NCBI GenBank assembly: GCA_025358985.1
Contig: JANYHQ010000597.1
Span: 1 to 6,136, forward strand
Reading direction: 5' to 3'
DNA length: 6,136 nucleotides
Source: Acidimicrobiales bacterium
GTDB lineage: Bacteria; Actinomycetota; Acidimicrobiia; Acidimicrobiales; JANYDT01
Shown: piece after piece, positions 1 through 5,533 of the stretch
Position numbering within the stretch: position 1 is the stretch's first letter
How the letters are laid out: every line of letters begins with the position of its first letter
Program-made: the position numbers and the translations under genes
Notes under the pieces: generated by a model
What the model was told of the DNA's origin: nothing
Databases searched by the model: none
What the model saw: the letters and a program-made list of their open reading frames with translations, nothing else

Positions 1-101
1 CACAGTGAACATCGACATGGGAAAGCCCATGGCCTGATAGATGAGCCCCGAGTAGAAATCGACGTTGGGATACAGCTTGCGGCTCACGAAGTAGTCGTCG
101 G
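1..101 (-). repeat. Left arm of a 101-bp perfect inverted repeat (antisense copy of citrate synthase)
   Basis: Base i pairs with base 358-i without a mismatch from 1 to 101, so this stretch is the exact reverse complement of 257-357. Identity breaks down from base 102 (mismatches at 102, 106, 112 and 113), leaving only patchy matches to 111. On the minus strand it encodes the DDYFVSRKLYPNVDFYSG region of citrate synthase, which also appears in the sense direction further right. On the plus strand the frame stays open, but the peptide is not citrate synthase. Because the arm starts at base 1, the repeat may have been longer. A fold-back (chimeric) end of an assembled contig is the likeliest cause; a real inverted duplication is possible. 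Confidence 0.95.
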
Positions 102-102
102 G

Positions 103-501
103 CAGGGCGGCAAACTCATGGGCTTCGGCCACCGGGTGTACAAGAACTTCGATCCCCGCTCCACCATTGTGAAGAAGATCGCCTACGACGTGTTCGAAAT
201 CACGGGCACCAACCCGCTGCTCGACATTGCGTTGAAATTGGAGGAGGCCGCGCTGGCCGACGACTACTTCGTGAGCCGCAAGCTGTATCCCAACGTCGAT
301 TTCTACTCGGGGCTCATCTATCAGGCCATGGGCTTTCCCATGTCGATGTTCACTGTGCTGTTCGCCATTCCTCGTATGAGCGGCTGGTTGTCGCACTGGC
401 AAGAGTTGCTGGCCGACCCGGAGCAGAAGATCAGCCGTCCCCGTCAGCTCTATGTTGGACCGGATGCCCGCGACTACCTACCGCAGTCCGCTCGCGGTTA
501 G
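103..501 (+). CDS. gltA: Citrate synthase, C-terminal fragment (5' part missing)
   Basis: Citrate synthase condenses acetyl-CoA with oxaloacetate to give citrate, the entry step of the TCA cycle, in the cytoplasm. About 130 residues of an enzyme usually near 430 residues are present. Visible signatures, counting the Met at 118 as residue 1, are GFGHRVYKNFDPR with the active-site His at residue 5 (E. coli His305), YPNVDFYSG with the catalytic Asp at residue 61 (Asp362), the Arg at residue 86 in IPRMSGW at the spacing expected for Arg387, and SRPRQLYVG near the end. The other catalytic His (His264 equivalent) is missing because the authentic sequence begins only around base 103, next to an antisense repeat arm. 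The codons just before the Met read QGGKL, plausible for this family, so 118 is an internal Met and not a start. Stop is TAG at 499-501. Ferrochelatase follows 27 bases later in the same frame. Confidence 0.95.
   Translation, partial: QGGKLMGFGHRVYKNFDPRSTIVKKIAYDVFEITGTNPLLDIALKLEEAALADDYFVSRKLYPNVDFYSGLIYQAMGFPMSMFTVLFAIPRMSGWLSHWQELLADPEQKISRPRQLYVGPDARDYLPQSARG
257..357 (+). repeat. Right arm of the 101-bp inverted repeat, inside citrate synthase
   Basis: This is the authentic copy of the repeated segment: it sits in the correct reading frame of citrate synthase and contains the catalytic Asp codon at 298-300. Its exact reverse complement is at 1-101. The 155 bases between the arms (102-256) are citrate synthase coding sequence, from the GFGHRVYK motif to the next helix. 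Confidence 0.95.
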
Positions 502-528
502 CCGCCCCGGGCTGGCACCATTGGGGGT

Positions 529-1635
529 GTGACTCAGCCCCCGTACGACGCTGTTCTGCTGGTTTCCTTCGGTGGTCCTGAGGGGCCTGATGACGTTTTG
601 CCCTTCATGGAAAATGTCACCCGTGGTCGCGGTATCCCGCGTGAACGCCTCGAGGTGGTGAGCCGCCACTATCAGCTGTTCGGTGGGGTGAGCCCCATCA
701 ACGCCCAAAATCGTGAGCTGATTACTGCGTTGGAGACCGAGTTGGCAGAGGCGGGTGTTGCCCTGCCCGTCTACTGGGGCAATCGCAATTGGGATCCCCT
801 TCTGGCCGACACATTGGAACGTATGCGTGCTGATGGTATAAGACGCGCCATTGCGTTTGTCACCAGTGCGTACTCGTCAGCATCAGGGTGTCGACAGTAT
901 CGAGAGGACATCATCCGCGCTCAGCAGGCGATTGGGCAAGGTGCTCCCGCAGTGGACAAGTTGCGGGTGTTCTACAACCATCCGGGGTTCATCGAGCCCA
1001 TGGTGGACAGTGTGGTGGCCGCTATCACCAAGCTGGGAGTGGACCACCCAGAGCTCGTGTTCACCGCCCATTCCATTCCCATTTCTATGGCTTCCACCAG
1101 CAACTACGTGGCGCAGCTGAATGAAGCCAGTCGACTGGTGACCGAGGCCGTATGTGCACGTATGGGTCGGCAGTTTCCCCACACCCTGGTGTACCAGAGC
1201 CGCAGCGGGTCGCCCGGTCAGCCATGGTTGGAGCCTGACATCTGCGATTATTTGCAGGTTCGCCATGATGGTGGTGCGCAAGGCATTGTGATGGTGCCCA
1301 TCGGGTTCATCTCCGACCATATGGAAGTGGTGTACGACCTCGACACCCAAGCCCGTGCGAAGGCCACTGAGTTGGGGCTGATGGTGGTGCGGGCGGCCAC
1401 GGTGGGTACCGATCCCCGGTTCGTGACCATGATCCGTCAACTCATCGAGGAACGTATTGCCGTGGCCGCCGGGGAGGAACCCATCCGATTGGCACTGGGC
1501 ACGATGGGGCCTAGCCACGATGTATGCGCGCTTAACTGTTGCCCCATGCCACAATGGCCTATGGCGCAGCGGCCCGCCAGCGACGCAGCCACCTCAGCCG
1601 CCGAACTCAGGCAGGCGGCTACCCACCCCCAGTAG
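529..1635 (+). CDS. hemH: Ferrochelatase (coproporphyrin ferrochelatase type) with a four-cysteine iron-sulfur motif
   Basis: Inserts ferrous iron into a porphyrin. In Actinomycetota the family (HemH/CpfC) normally acts on coproporphyrin III, giving coprohaem that is later decarboxylated to haem; that substrate is inferred from lineage. The protein has 368 residues, typical for the family. Seen: N-terminal SFGGPE (13-18), catalytic His181 in FTAHSIP, Glu266 in ISDHMEVVYDLD, and LVYQSRSGSPGQPWLEPD (220-237). Cys121 (SGCRQYRED) and the C-terminal Cys333, Cys337 and Cys338 (CALNCCPMPQ) match the four ligands of the [2Fe-2S] cluster known in mycobacterial ferrochelatase. The start is GTG at 529; it is the only reasonable start after the citrate synthase stop, with a G-rich tract just before it but no well-spaced ribosome site. 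The last 26 or so residues are a low-complexity tail, and the final 42 bases overlap the opposing epimerase gene. It may be co-transcribed with citrate synthase. Confidence 0.96.
   Translation: MTQPPYDAVLLVSFGGPEGPDDVLPFMENVTRGRGIPRERLEVVSRHYQLFGGVSPINAQNRELITALETELAEAGVALPVYWGNRNWDPLLADTLERMRADGIRRAIAFVTSAYSSASGCRQYREDIIRAQQAIGQGAPAVDKLRVFYNHPGFIEPMVDSVVAAITKLGVDHPELVFTAHSIPISMASTSNYVAQLNEASRLVTEAVCARMGRQFPHTLVYQSRSGSPGQPWLEPDICDYLQVRHDGGAQGIVMVPIGFISDHMEVVYDLDTQARAKATELGLMVVRAATVGTDPRFVTMIRQLIEERIAVAAGEEPIRLALGTMGPSHDVCALNCCPMPQWPMAQRPASDAATSAAELRQAATHPQ
1594..1635. other. 42-bp convergent 3' overlap of ferrochelatase and epimerase genes
   Basis: The TGA of the epimerase is the reverse complement of the TCA at 1594-1596 (Ser356 of ferrochelatase), and ferrochelatase ends with TAG at 1633-1635. 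The two frames are exactly in register, so each codon of one gene is the reverse complement of a codon of the other. The overlap covers only the poorly conserved last 13 residues of each protein. No room is left for an intergenic terminator, so each transcript probably ends inside, or runs antisense into, the other gene. Confidence 0.9.
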
Positions 1636-2745
1636 CTCAGCAATGGCCGCCACTGTACGGGGTGAAGCATGGCCATCGCCGTACGGGTTCACCGCATTTG
1701 CCATGCGCGCATACGCCTCGCTGTCACCCAACAGGGTGAGCACTTCCGTGGCGATGCGGTGGCGGTCCGTACCCACCAACTTGGCCGTTCCCGCTGAGAC
1801 CGCCTCCGGACGTTCGGTAGTGGTGCGCATCACCAACACCGGTTTTCCCAATGACGGAGCTTCCTCCTGCACGCCGCCCGAGTCAGTGAGTACCACCGTG
1901 GCTCGATGCATGAGCCGCGAGAACGCTCCGTAGGGAAGCGGCTCCACCACATGTACGTTTGCATACGATTCGACGGACGGTCGGATGGCGTCACGCACCA
2001 ACGGGTTGCGATGCATGGGAAACACGATGTCCACATCGGGACGCTTGGTTGCTATGTCAGCCAACGATTGACCAATGGACACCATGCCGTCACCCCACGA
2101 CTCACGCCGATGGGCGGTGACCAACACCAACGGGCGCCCGGATCGGTCCACCGCTTCGAGCACCTCGTTGTCATATGGCACGTGATGATCAACAGCCCAA
2201 CGCAGCGCATCGATCACGGTGTTGCCGGTGACGGTGATGCGAGCCGGTTCTACGCCGTCACGCTCCAGGTTGCGCCGAGCCTGTGAGGTGGCGGCTAGGT
2301 GCAGCGTGGAGAGTTGCGTGGTGAGCCGCCGGTTGATCTCCTCGGGATACGGCGACAGCGGGTCGTCGGTACGCAGTCCCGCTTCCACATGTACCACCGG
2401 TACTTGGCGGTAGAAGGCGGCCAGCGCTCCGGCAAACGTGGTGGTGGTGTCACCCTGGACCACCACCACATCGGGGCGGGCCGCCTCGATCACCGGATCC
2501 AACGCTCGGATGGCCCGGGCGGTGAGCTCCGACAGCGACTGACCGGGGCGCAACAAGTCCAGGTCATGGTCGGCCACGATGCCGAACAACCCCATCACCT
2601 GGTCCAACATCTCGCGGTGTTGGGCCGTGACCGCCACCACCGGCTGGCACCACTCGGCGCTGCGGAGGGCCAACACCAGCGGCGCCAACTTGATGGCTTC
2701 GGGACGGGTCCCGAAGATCAGCAGTACTCGTCGGGGCTGGTTCAT
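1594..2745 (-). CDS. wecB: UDP-N-acetylglucosamine 2-epimerase (non-hydrolysing)
   Basis: Interconverts UDP-GlcNAc and UDP-ManNAc in the cytoplasm, supplying ManNAc for cell-surface polysaccharides. The 383-residue length is typical, and both Rossmann halves of the GT-B fold are present. Motifs: FGTRPEAIKLAPL (11-23), TAQHREML (40-47), QGDTTTTFAGALA (97-109) with Asp99, VEAGLRT with Glu121, PYPEEINRR (132-140), TAHRRES with His212, PMHRNP (243-248), LTDSGGVQEEAPSLGKP (286-302), TTERPEAV (309-316) and NPYGDG (353-358). All residues usually linked to UDP binding and epimerisation look intact, so it should be active. The start is ATG at 2745-2743; an in-frame TAG lies five codons upstream, so nothing earlier fits. 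No clear ribosome site is visible. It lies 63 bases downstream of the YcnI-like gene on the same strand. No glycosyltransferase or ManNAc dehydrogenase gene is in the window, so the polymer served is unknown (mnaA is an equally good name). Confidence 0.96.
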   Translation of the reverse strand: MNQPRRVLLIFGTRPEAIKLAPLVLALRSAEWCQPVVAVTAQHREMLDQVMGLFGIVADHDLDLLRPGQSLSELTARAIRALDPVIEAARPDVVVVQGDTTTTFAGALAAFYRQVPVVHVEAGLRTDDPLSPYPEEINRRLTTQLSTLHLAATSQARRNLERDGVEPARITVTGNTVIDALRWAVDHHVPYDNEVLEAVDRSGRPLVLVTAHRRESWGDGMVSIGQSLADIATKRPDVDIVFPMHRNPLVRDAIRPSVESYANVHVVEPLPYGAFSRLMHRATVVLTDSGGVQEEAPSLGKPVLVMRTTTERPEAVSAGTAKLVGTDRHRIATEVLTLLGDSEAYARMANAVNPYGDGHASPRTVAAIAELLGVGSRLPEFGG

Positions 2746-2788
2746 GGCGCGGTCAGGCTAGAGGCCGTGACGGCGACCTGCTCCGGGT

Positions 2789-2818
2789 CGTTACTTGGTG
2801 GGGCGCCGTTACTTGGTG
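2789..2818. repeat. 12-bp direct repeat duplicating the stop-codon region of the YcnI-like gene
   Basis: The sequence CGTTACTTGGTG occurs at 2789-2800 and again at 2807-2818, separated by six bases (18-bp period). On the minus strand each copy reads ACC AAG TAA, that is Thr-Lys-stop, and because the period is a multiple of three the second TAA is in frame with the first. The gene therefore has a tandem in-frame stop that looks like a small local duplication. Confidence 0.85.
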
Positions 2819-3264
2819 AGGGTGATCACCGGGGCGGGGTGCTCGTCCTTCTCCGACGTACCGGCCCACCGAGTGAGGCCCACCTTGCACGTCTGGACAA
2901 TGGGGAACGACAGGATGGTGCCTGGCGAGTTGGGGAAGGTCATCTTCACTGCGAACACACCATGACGGGTAGCGGGAAGCGACCCGCCCAACCATGTCAC
3001 CAGCCGCTTGTCTGCTGACACCGCCGTCTTCCAACCGTTCGGGGCCATCGGCGCCGGAGCCGTCACCGTGGCCGGAAGCCGCATCACCAGCTTCGTGGTG
3101 GGAGATCCGTTGCATCCGTGCGTCACCGTGAATGACACCGTGGCCGTGCTGCCCGCCTTGTACTTGTCCACGCTCGGCTCGATATGGGCCTGAGCAGCGC
3201 CCCCGCCCACAGCCAGCATCACCATCGTGGTGAGGAGAACCCTGCGAAGACGGTGACCGGTCAT
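2809..3264 (-). CDS. DUF1775 / YcnI-like secreted copper-binding protein
   Basis: A 151-residue exported protein. The signal peptide is clear: basic MTGHRLRR, hydrophobic VLLTTMVMLAVGGG, and a cleavage site AQA before His27. Cleavage there would put His at the mature N-terminus, as in Bacillus YcnI, where the N-terminal His with a Trp and a Glu binds Cu(II). Family marks seen: THGCNGSPTTKLVMRLP (48-64), NGW (76-78), VTWLGGSLP (89-97), SFPIVQTC (119-126), and a terminal EHPAPVITLTK (141-151). Trp91 is the likely metal-site Trp by motif. Cys51 and Cys126 could form a disulfide. There is no C-terminal membrane anchor, which many relatives have. The start is ATG at 3264; the frame runs open further upstream, but that part has no family similarity and would bury the signal peptide. 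No CopC/CopD-type (YcnJ) partner is visible. The epimerase gene lies downstream on the same strand. A role in copper handling is family inference. Confidence 0.88.
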   Translation of the reverse strand: MTGHRLRRVLLTTMVMLAVGGGAAQAHIEPSVDKYKAGSTATVSFTVTHGCNGSPTTKLVMRLPATVTAPAPMAPNGWKTAVSADKRLVTWLGGSLPATRHGVFAVKMTFPNSPGTILSFPIVQTCKVGLTRWAGTSEKDEHPAPVITLTK

Positions 3265-3354
3265 GGGCAATTTGTCGTCACCACCTCCGTGATGGTTCCT
3301 TTGGCTCCGAGCCCCCTCGGCTCCAAGCGCCCGGACACCTGAAGCACGTCGGTA
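3265..3354. promoter_or_regulatory. Divergent intergenic region between the YcnI-like and EamA genes
   Basis: These 90 bases lie between two genes that point away from each other, so promoters for both directions should be here or just inside the gene starts. I could not pick convincing -35/-10 hexamers. A GGAGGT on the minus strand sits about 14 bases upstream of the YcnI-like ATG, farther than ideal for a ribosome site. The main visible structure is the palindrome at 3301-3326. Confidence 0.5.
3301..3326. repeat. 26-bp imperfect palindrome, possible operator
   Basis: The arms TTGGCTCCGAG (3301-3311) and CTCGGCTCCAA (3316-3326) are inverted copies around a CCCC centre, pairing at 9 of 11 positions; the two unpaired positions are the central CT in each arm. 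It lies 37 bases from the YcnI-like start and 28 bases from the EamA start, a position suited to a dimeric regulator acting on both genes. A transcribed hairpin is the alternative. No T-run follows on either strand, so it is not a normal intrinsic terminator. Confidence 0.45.
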
Positions 3355-4302
3355 GTGTCGGCGCCCGTGCCTGATGCCTCCCCCCATCCGCATGCCCTCC
3401 ACCCGCATGCCCGAGCCGCCCATCTGGCGCTGGTGGGTGCCGCATTCGCTTTCGGCACCACCTTCGTGGTGGTCAAGGACGCCGTCGATCACGTTGACCC
3501 ATTCACGTTCTTGGCGGCGCGCTTCATGATGGCGGCAGCAGTCGTAGCGGTGTTTGCATGGTGGCCAGGGCGAGCCCCGAACCGCCGCGCCGCACCACAG
3601 CCCCGCAGGCACGGGCTGGCGGCCCATGGGCTGTTGGCCGGATCAGCGCTGCTTATGGGCTACGCATTTCAAACCGTTGGCCTACAACGCACCACCGGCT
3701 CGGTGTCGGCGTTCATCACCTATCTGCTGGTGATCATGGTGGCGTTGTTACATGCGCTTCGCTTGCGACGATCGCCCACCATGGCGGTGGCCGCGGGGGT
3801 GGTCATGGCTACTGCGGGGCTGTTCTTGCTCTCAGCCGGCGGTGGCCGTGGCGGTTGGGCGGTGGGCACCGGTGAACTACTCACCCTGCTGGGCGCATTC
3901 GGCTTCGCCATACACATCATGGTGCTCGATGAGGTGGCGCACCGTCACGACACCTTGCGCTTGCATGCCATCCAACTGGCAGTTGTGGGTGTGTTCGGCC
4001 TCATCCCCACAGTGGTCCGCCAGGACTTCCATCTGCCGCTACGGGTATGGGGAGCCGCCGCCTACACCGCCGTGGTGGCCAGCGCGCTGGCCATCTTCTT
4101 GCAAACATGGGCCCAGCAGCACCTTGACCCCACTCGAACGGCGTTGTTGTTGATGCTGGAGCCGGTGTTCGCCGGGGTGGTGGGCGTATTCGTGGGTGAT
4201 CATCTGGGCGTACGGGGGGCGGTCGGCGCCGGTGCCATCTTGGCCGGGATTGCGCTGGCCGAGAGTGGACCTCGATGGGCGCGCGCCACGGCTGCTGCGT
4301 AG
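3355..4302 (+). CDS. EamA/DMT-family membrane transporter
   Basis: A 315-residue integral membrane protein with the two-fold EamA repeat and about ten hydrophobic segments, normal for the drug/metabolite transporter superfamily. Seen: first repeat opening ALVGAAFAFGTTFVVVKDAV (25-44) and PFTFLAARF (49-57); AFQTVGLQRTTGSVSAFI (104-121), a typical DMT helix; second repeat with LLTLLGAFGFAIHIMVLDEV (175-194); and TRTALLLMLEPVFAGVVGV (260-278), the classic C-terminal EamA signature. Substrate cannot be read from sequence; relatives export amino acids, sugars or other metabolites. The first 24 residues are unusual: hydrophilic and His-rich (His11, 13, 16, 18, 23). The start is GTG at 3355, without a clear ribosome site; GTG at 3367 would remove four residues. 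It is followed after 9 bases by the next gene, so it is probably the first gene of a three-gene operon. Confidence 0.92.
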   Translation: MSAPVPDASPHPHALHPHARAAHLALVGAAFAFGTTFVVVKDAVDHVDPFTFLAARFMMAAAVVAVFAWWPGRAPNRRAAPQPRRHGLAAHGLLAGSALLMGYAFQTVGLQRTTGSVSAFITYLLVIMVALLHALRLRRSPTMAVAAGVVMATAGLFLLSAGGGRGGWAVGTGELLTLLGAFGFAIHIMVLDEVAHRHDTLRLHAIQLAVVGVFGLIPTVVRQDFHLPLRVWGAAAYTAVVASALAIFLQTWAQQHLDPTRTALLLMLEPVFAGVVGVFVGDHLGVRGAVGAGAILAGIALAESGPRWARATAAA

Positions 4303-4311
4303 CATCGCCTC

Positions 4312-4965
4312 ATGTCTGATCCCCGACGTCCCCGCAACGCCTTCACCCCGTGGGACCGGCGCGAGCTGCCCGGCTCGTTCACTGTGGAGGAGTCCGCCCG
4401 CCGAGTGGGTAACTACAAGTGGATCGAGATGCGTCTGTTCGAAGCGCTCGGCGGGTGGGTGGCCACCGTGCCCGAGCTCGATGTCAAGCTCCGCCTCGGT
4501 ACCCACTGCTACCACCACGCCTGGCATGCCGAGCTGTGGCACAAGCGCCTGCCGGAACTACGCGAGATGAACCCGGAGCGGCTCACCAAACCCGCCAATG
4601 ACGAGATGGTCACCTTCATGGCGGCGCTCACGGACCCCACCGATCCGTCCCTGACCATCGAGAAACTGGTGGGGGTCTACCGGGTTCTGGTGCCGCACCT
4701 CATGGCCGCCTATACCTACCATCGCAACAACACGTCCACCATCACCGATGCCCCCACCATCCGTAGCCTGGACTTCGCCATTGCCGACGACATTGCCGAC
4801 TGGCGCGACGGTGAGATGCTGTTGCAATCGATGATCCTCACCGCTGATGATGTGGAGCGCGCCGCTCGTCATCAGGCCAAGCTGGAAACGCTGTTGGTGG
4901 CTGCCGGTGGCGTTACTGGTCCAGGGTCCATCGGCGACGCGTTCGCCCCCACCACCACGGACTGA
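4312..4965 (+). CDS. Protein of unknown function, helical, possibly ferritin-like
   Basis: I do not recognise a named family for these 217 residues. There is no signal peptide or membrane segment, so it is probably cytoplasmic. Predicted by eye to be mainly helical. It has a striking cluster of possible metal ligands: GNYKWIEMRLFEALGGW (33-49; Glu39, Glu44), GTHCYHHAWHAELWHKRL (63-80; His65, 68, 69, 72, 77 and Glu74), VPHLMAAYTYHRNN (127-140; His129, His137), and FAIADDIADWRDGEMLLQSM (155-174; Asp159, Asp160, Asp163, Glu168). Acidic and His residues spaced along four helices recall ferritin-like di-iron bundles, but the exact ExxH pairs are not clean, so this is inference. The C-terminal part after residue 195 looks disordered. 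Start is ATG at 4312, 9 bases after the transporter stop, with no strong ribosome site. The next gene starts 12 bases after its stop, so the two probably act together. Confidence 0.85.
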   Translation: MSDPRRPRNAFTPWDRRELPGSFTVEESARRVGNYKWIEMRLFEALGGWVATVPELDVKLRLGTHCYHHAWHAELWHKRLPELREMNPERLTKPANDEMVTFMAALTDPTDPSLTIEKLVGVYRVLVPHLMAAYTYHRNNTSTITDAPTIRSLDFAIADDIADWRDGEMLLQSMILTADDVERAARHQAKLETLLVAAGGVTGPGSIGDAFAPTTTD

Positions 4966-4968
4966 AGG
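4964..4968 (+). promoter_or_regulatory. Ribosome binding site overlapping a stop codon
   Basis: GAAGG begins within the TGA stop of the preceding gene and lies 9 bases before the ATG at 4978. The overlap suggests translational coupling of the two unknown genes and supports the chosen start. Confidence 0.55.
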
Positions 4969-4977
4969 CGCATCGAC

Positions 4978-5532
4978 ATGGCCAAGGTCTCCGTCACCCC
5001 CGATCACTACGTACTGTGCACTTACGATGCTGTGCGCATTGGCGAACTCATCAACCAAGCAGCCACGCTGGTGGGCTTCGGTGCCGATGAACCAATCATC
5101 GTGGAGGTGGACGAAACCACCCCGCTGTTGCGCGTCAATGTGGTGTCGGCCGACCCGGTCACCCTCGATGTGGAAGGTGGCGCTTTCGAGGATCCCCGCA
5201 TCCCCCGTCACCTGGGTGACCAGACGGTGCTGGCCAATGTGGGCGGGCCCCTGTTTCGAGCGTGGGACATGCGCTTGCCCTCATTTGCCGATGCCCCCGC
5301 CGAGGCCAAGCTCACGTTGGCGCAACGCGCCGCCTGGGACGTGTACACCGTGGGGCGCTGCGCCCGGGTGGGATTGCCCGCCCAGCGGCAGCGGCGGCTC
5401 TACAGCTTCCGCAATCGTCACGGGTTCACCGATGCCACCGACCGGGTGTTCGAACATCTCTGGACGGCCGAGTCCCTGGGGTGGTCGGACATCGTCATCG
5501 CCTGCGGCGAAACGGTGGCCTCCCGGGCTTGA
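4978..5532 (+). CDS. Protein of unknown function, soluble, conserved-looking
   Basis: I do not recognise the family of these 184 residues. It has no signal peptide or membrane helix. The N-terminal half looks alpha/beta: HYVLCTYDAVRIGELINQAA (10-29), then strand-rich PIIVEVDETTPLLRVNVV (39-56) and VTLDVEGGAFEDPRIPRHLG (61-80). The C-terminal half is helical and basic, with WDVYTVGRCARVGLPAQRQ (120-138) and RRLYSFRNRHGFTDATDRVF (139-158), a dense Arg/aromatic run that looks like the functional core and could contact nucleic acid or an anionic ligand. Cys14, Cys128 and Cys176 are present without a CxxC pattern. Start is ATG at 4978 with GAAGG upstream; stop is TGA at 5530-5532. It is the last gene of the likely transporter-unknown-unknown operon. 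Residues Glu43, Asp45 and Glu46 form an acidic patch of unclear meaning. Confidence 0.87.
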   Translation: MAKVSVTPDHYVLCTYDAVRIGELINQAATLVGFGADEPIIVEVDETTPLLRVNVVSADPVTLDVEGGAFEDPRIPRHLGDQTVLANVGGPLFRAWDMRLPSFADAPAEAKLTLAQRAAWDVYTVGRCARVGLPAQRQRRLYSFRNRHGFTDATDRVFEHLWTAESLGWSDIVIACGETVASRA

Positions 5533-5533
5533 G

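Noticed and set aside
1..117. Open plus-strand frame continuing upstream from citrate synthase to base 1
   Set aside because: The frame is open, but the peptide (with HSEHRHGKAHGL at its start) has no citrate synthase character and is simply the antisense of the repeat arm. It should not be taken as the enzyme's N-terminal part.
883..1554. Long minus-strand frame opposite ferrochelatase
   Set aside because: It is antisense to a clearly conserved enzyme, His/Gly-rich, without motifs; a usual shadow in GC-rich coding DNA.
2774..2790. Possible terminator between the YcnI-like gene and the epimerase gene (CGACC/GGTCG, 7-base loop)
   Set aside because: The stem is only five base pairs and no T-run follows on the minus strand, so read-through into the epimerase gene is more likely.
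2299..3018. Long plus-strand frame opposite the epimerase and YcnI-like genes
   Set aside because: It crosses two well-supported minus-strand genes and its His/Arg/Gly-rich composition is that of an antisense shadow.
3250..3285. Mini-ORF GTG...TGA ending on the YcnI-like start (leader peptide TTNCP)
   Set aside because: The stop overlaps the ATG of the gene, but GGAGG is only two bases from the GTG, too close to drive initiation.
3265..3627. N-terminal extension of the YcnI-like protein by about 120 residues
   Set aside because: The extended frame overlaps the start of the EamA gene, has no family similarity and would place the evident signal peptide internally.
4558..5211. Long minus-strand frame opposite the two unknown genes
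   Set aside because: The plus-strand genes are better supported by ribosome site, stop/start spacing and normal amino-acid composition; the antisense product is Gly/His-rich and featureless.
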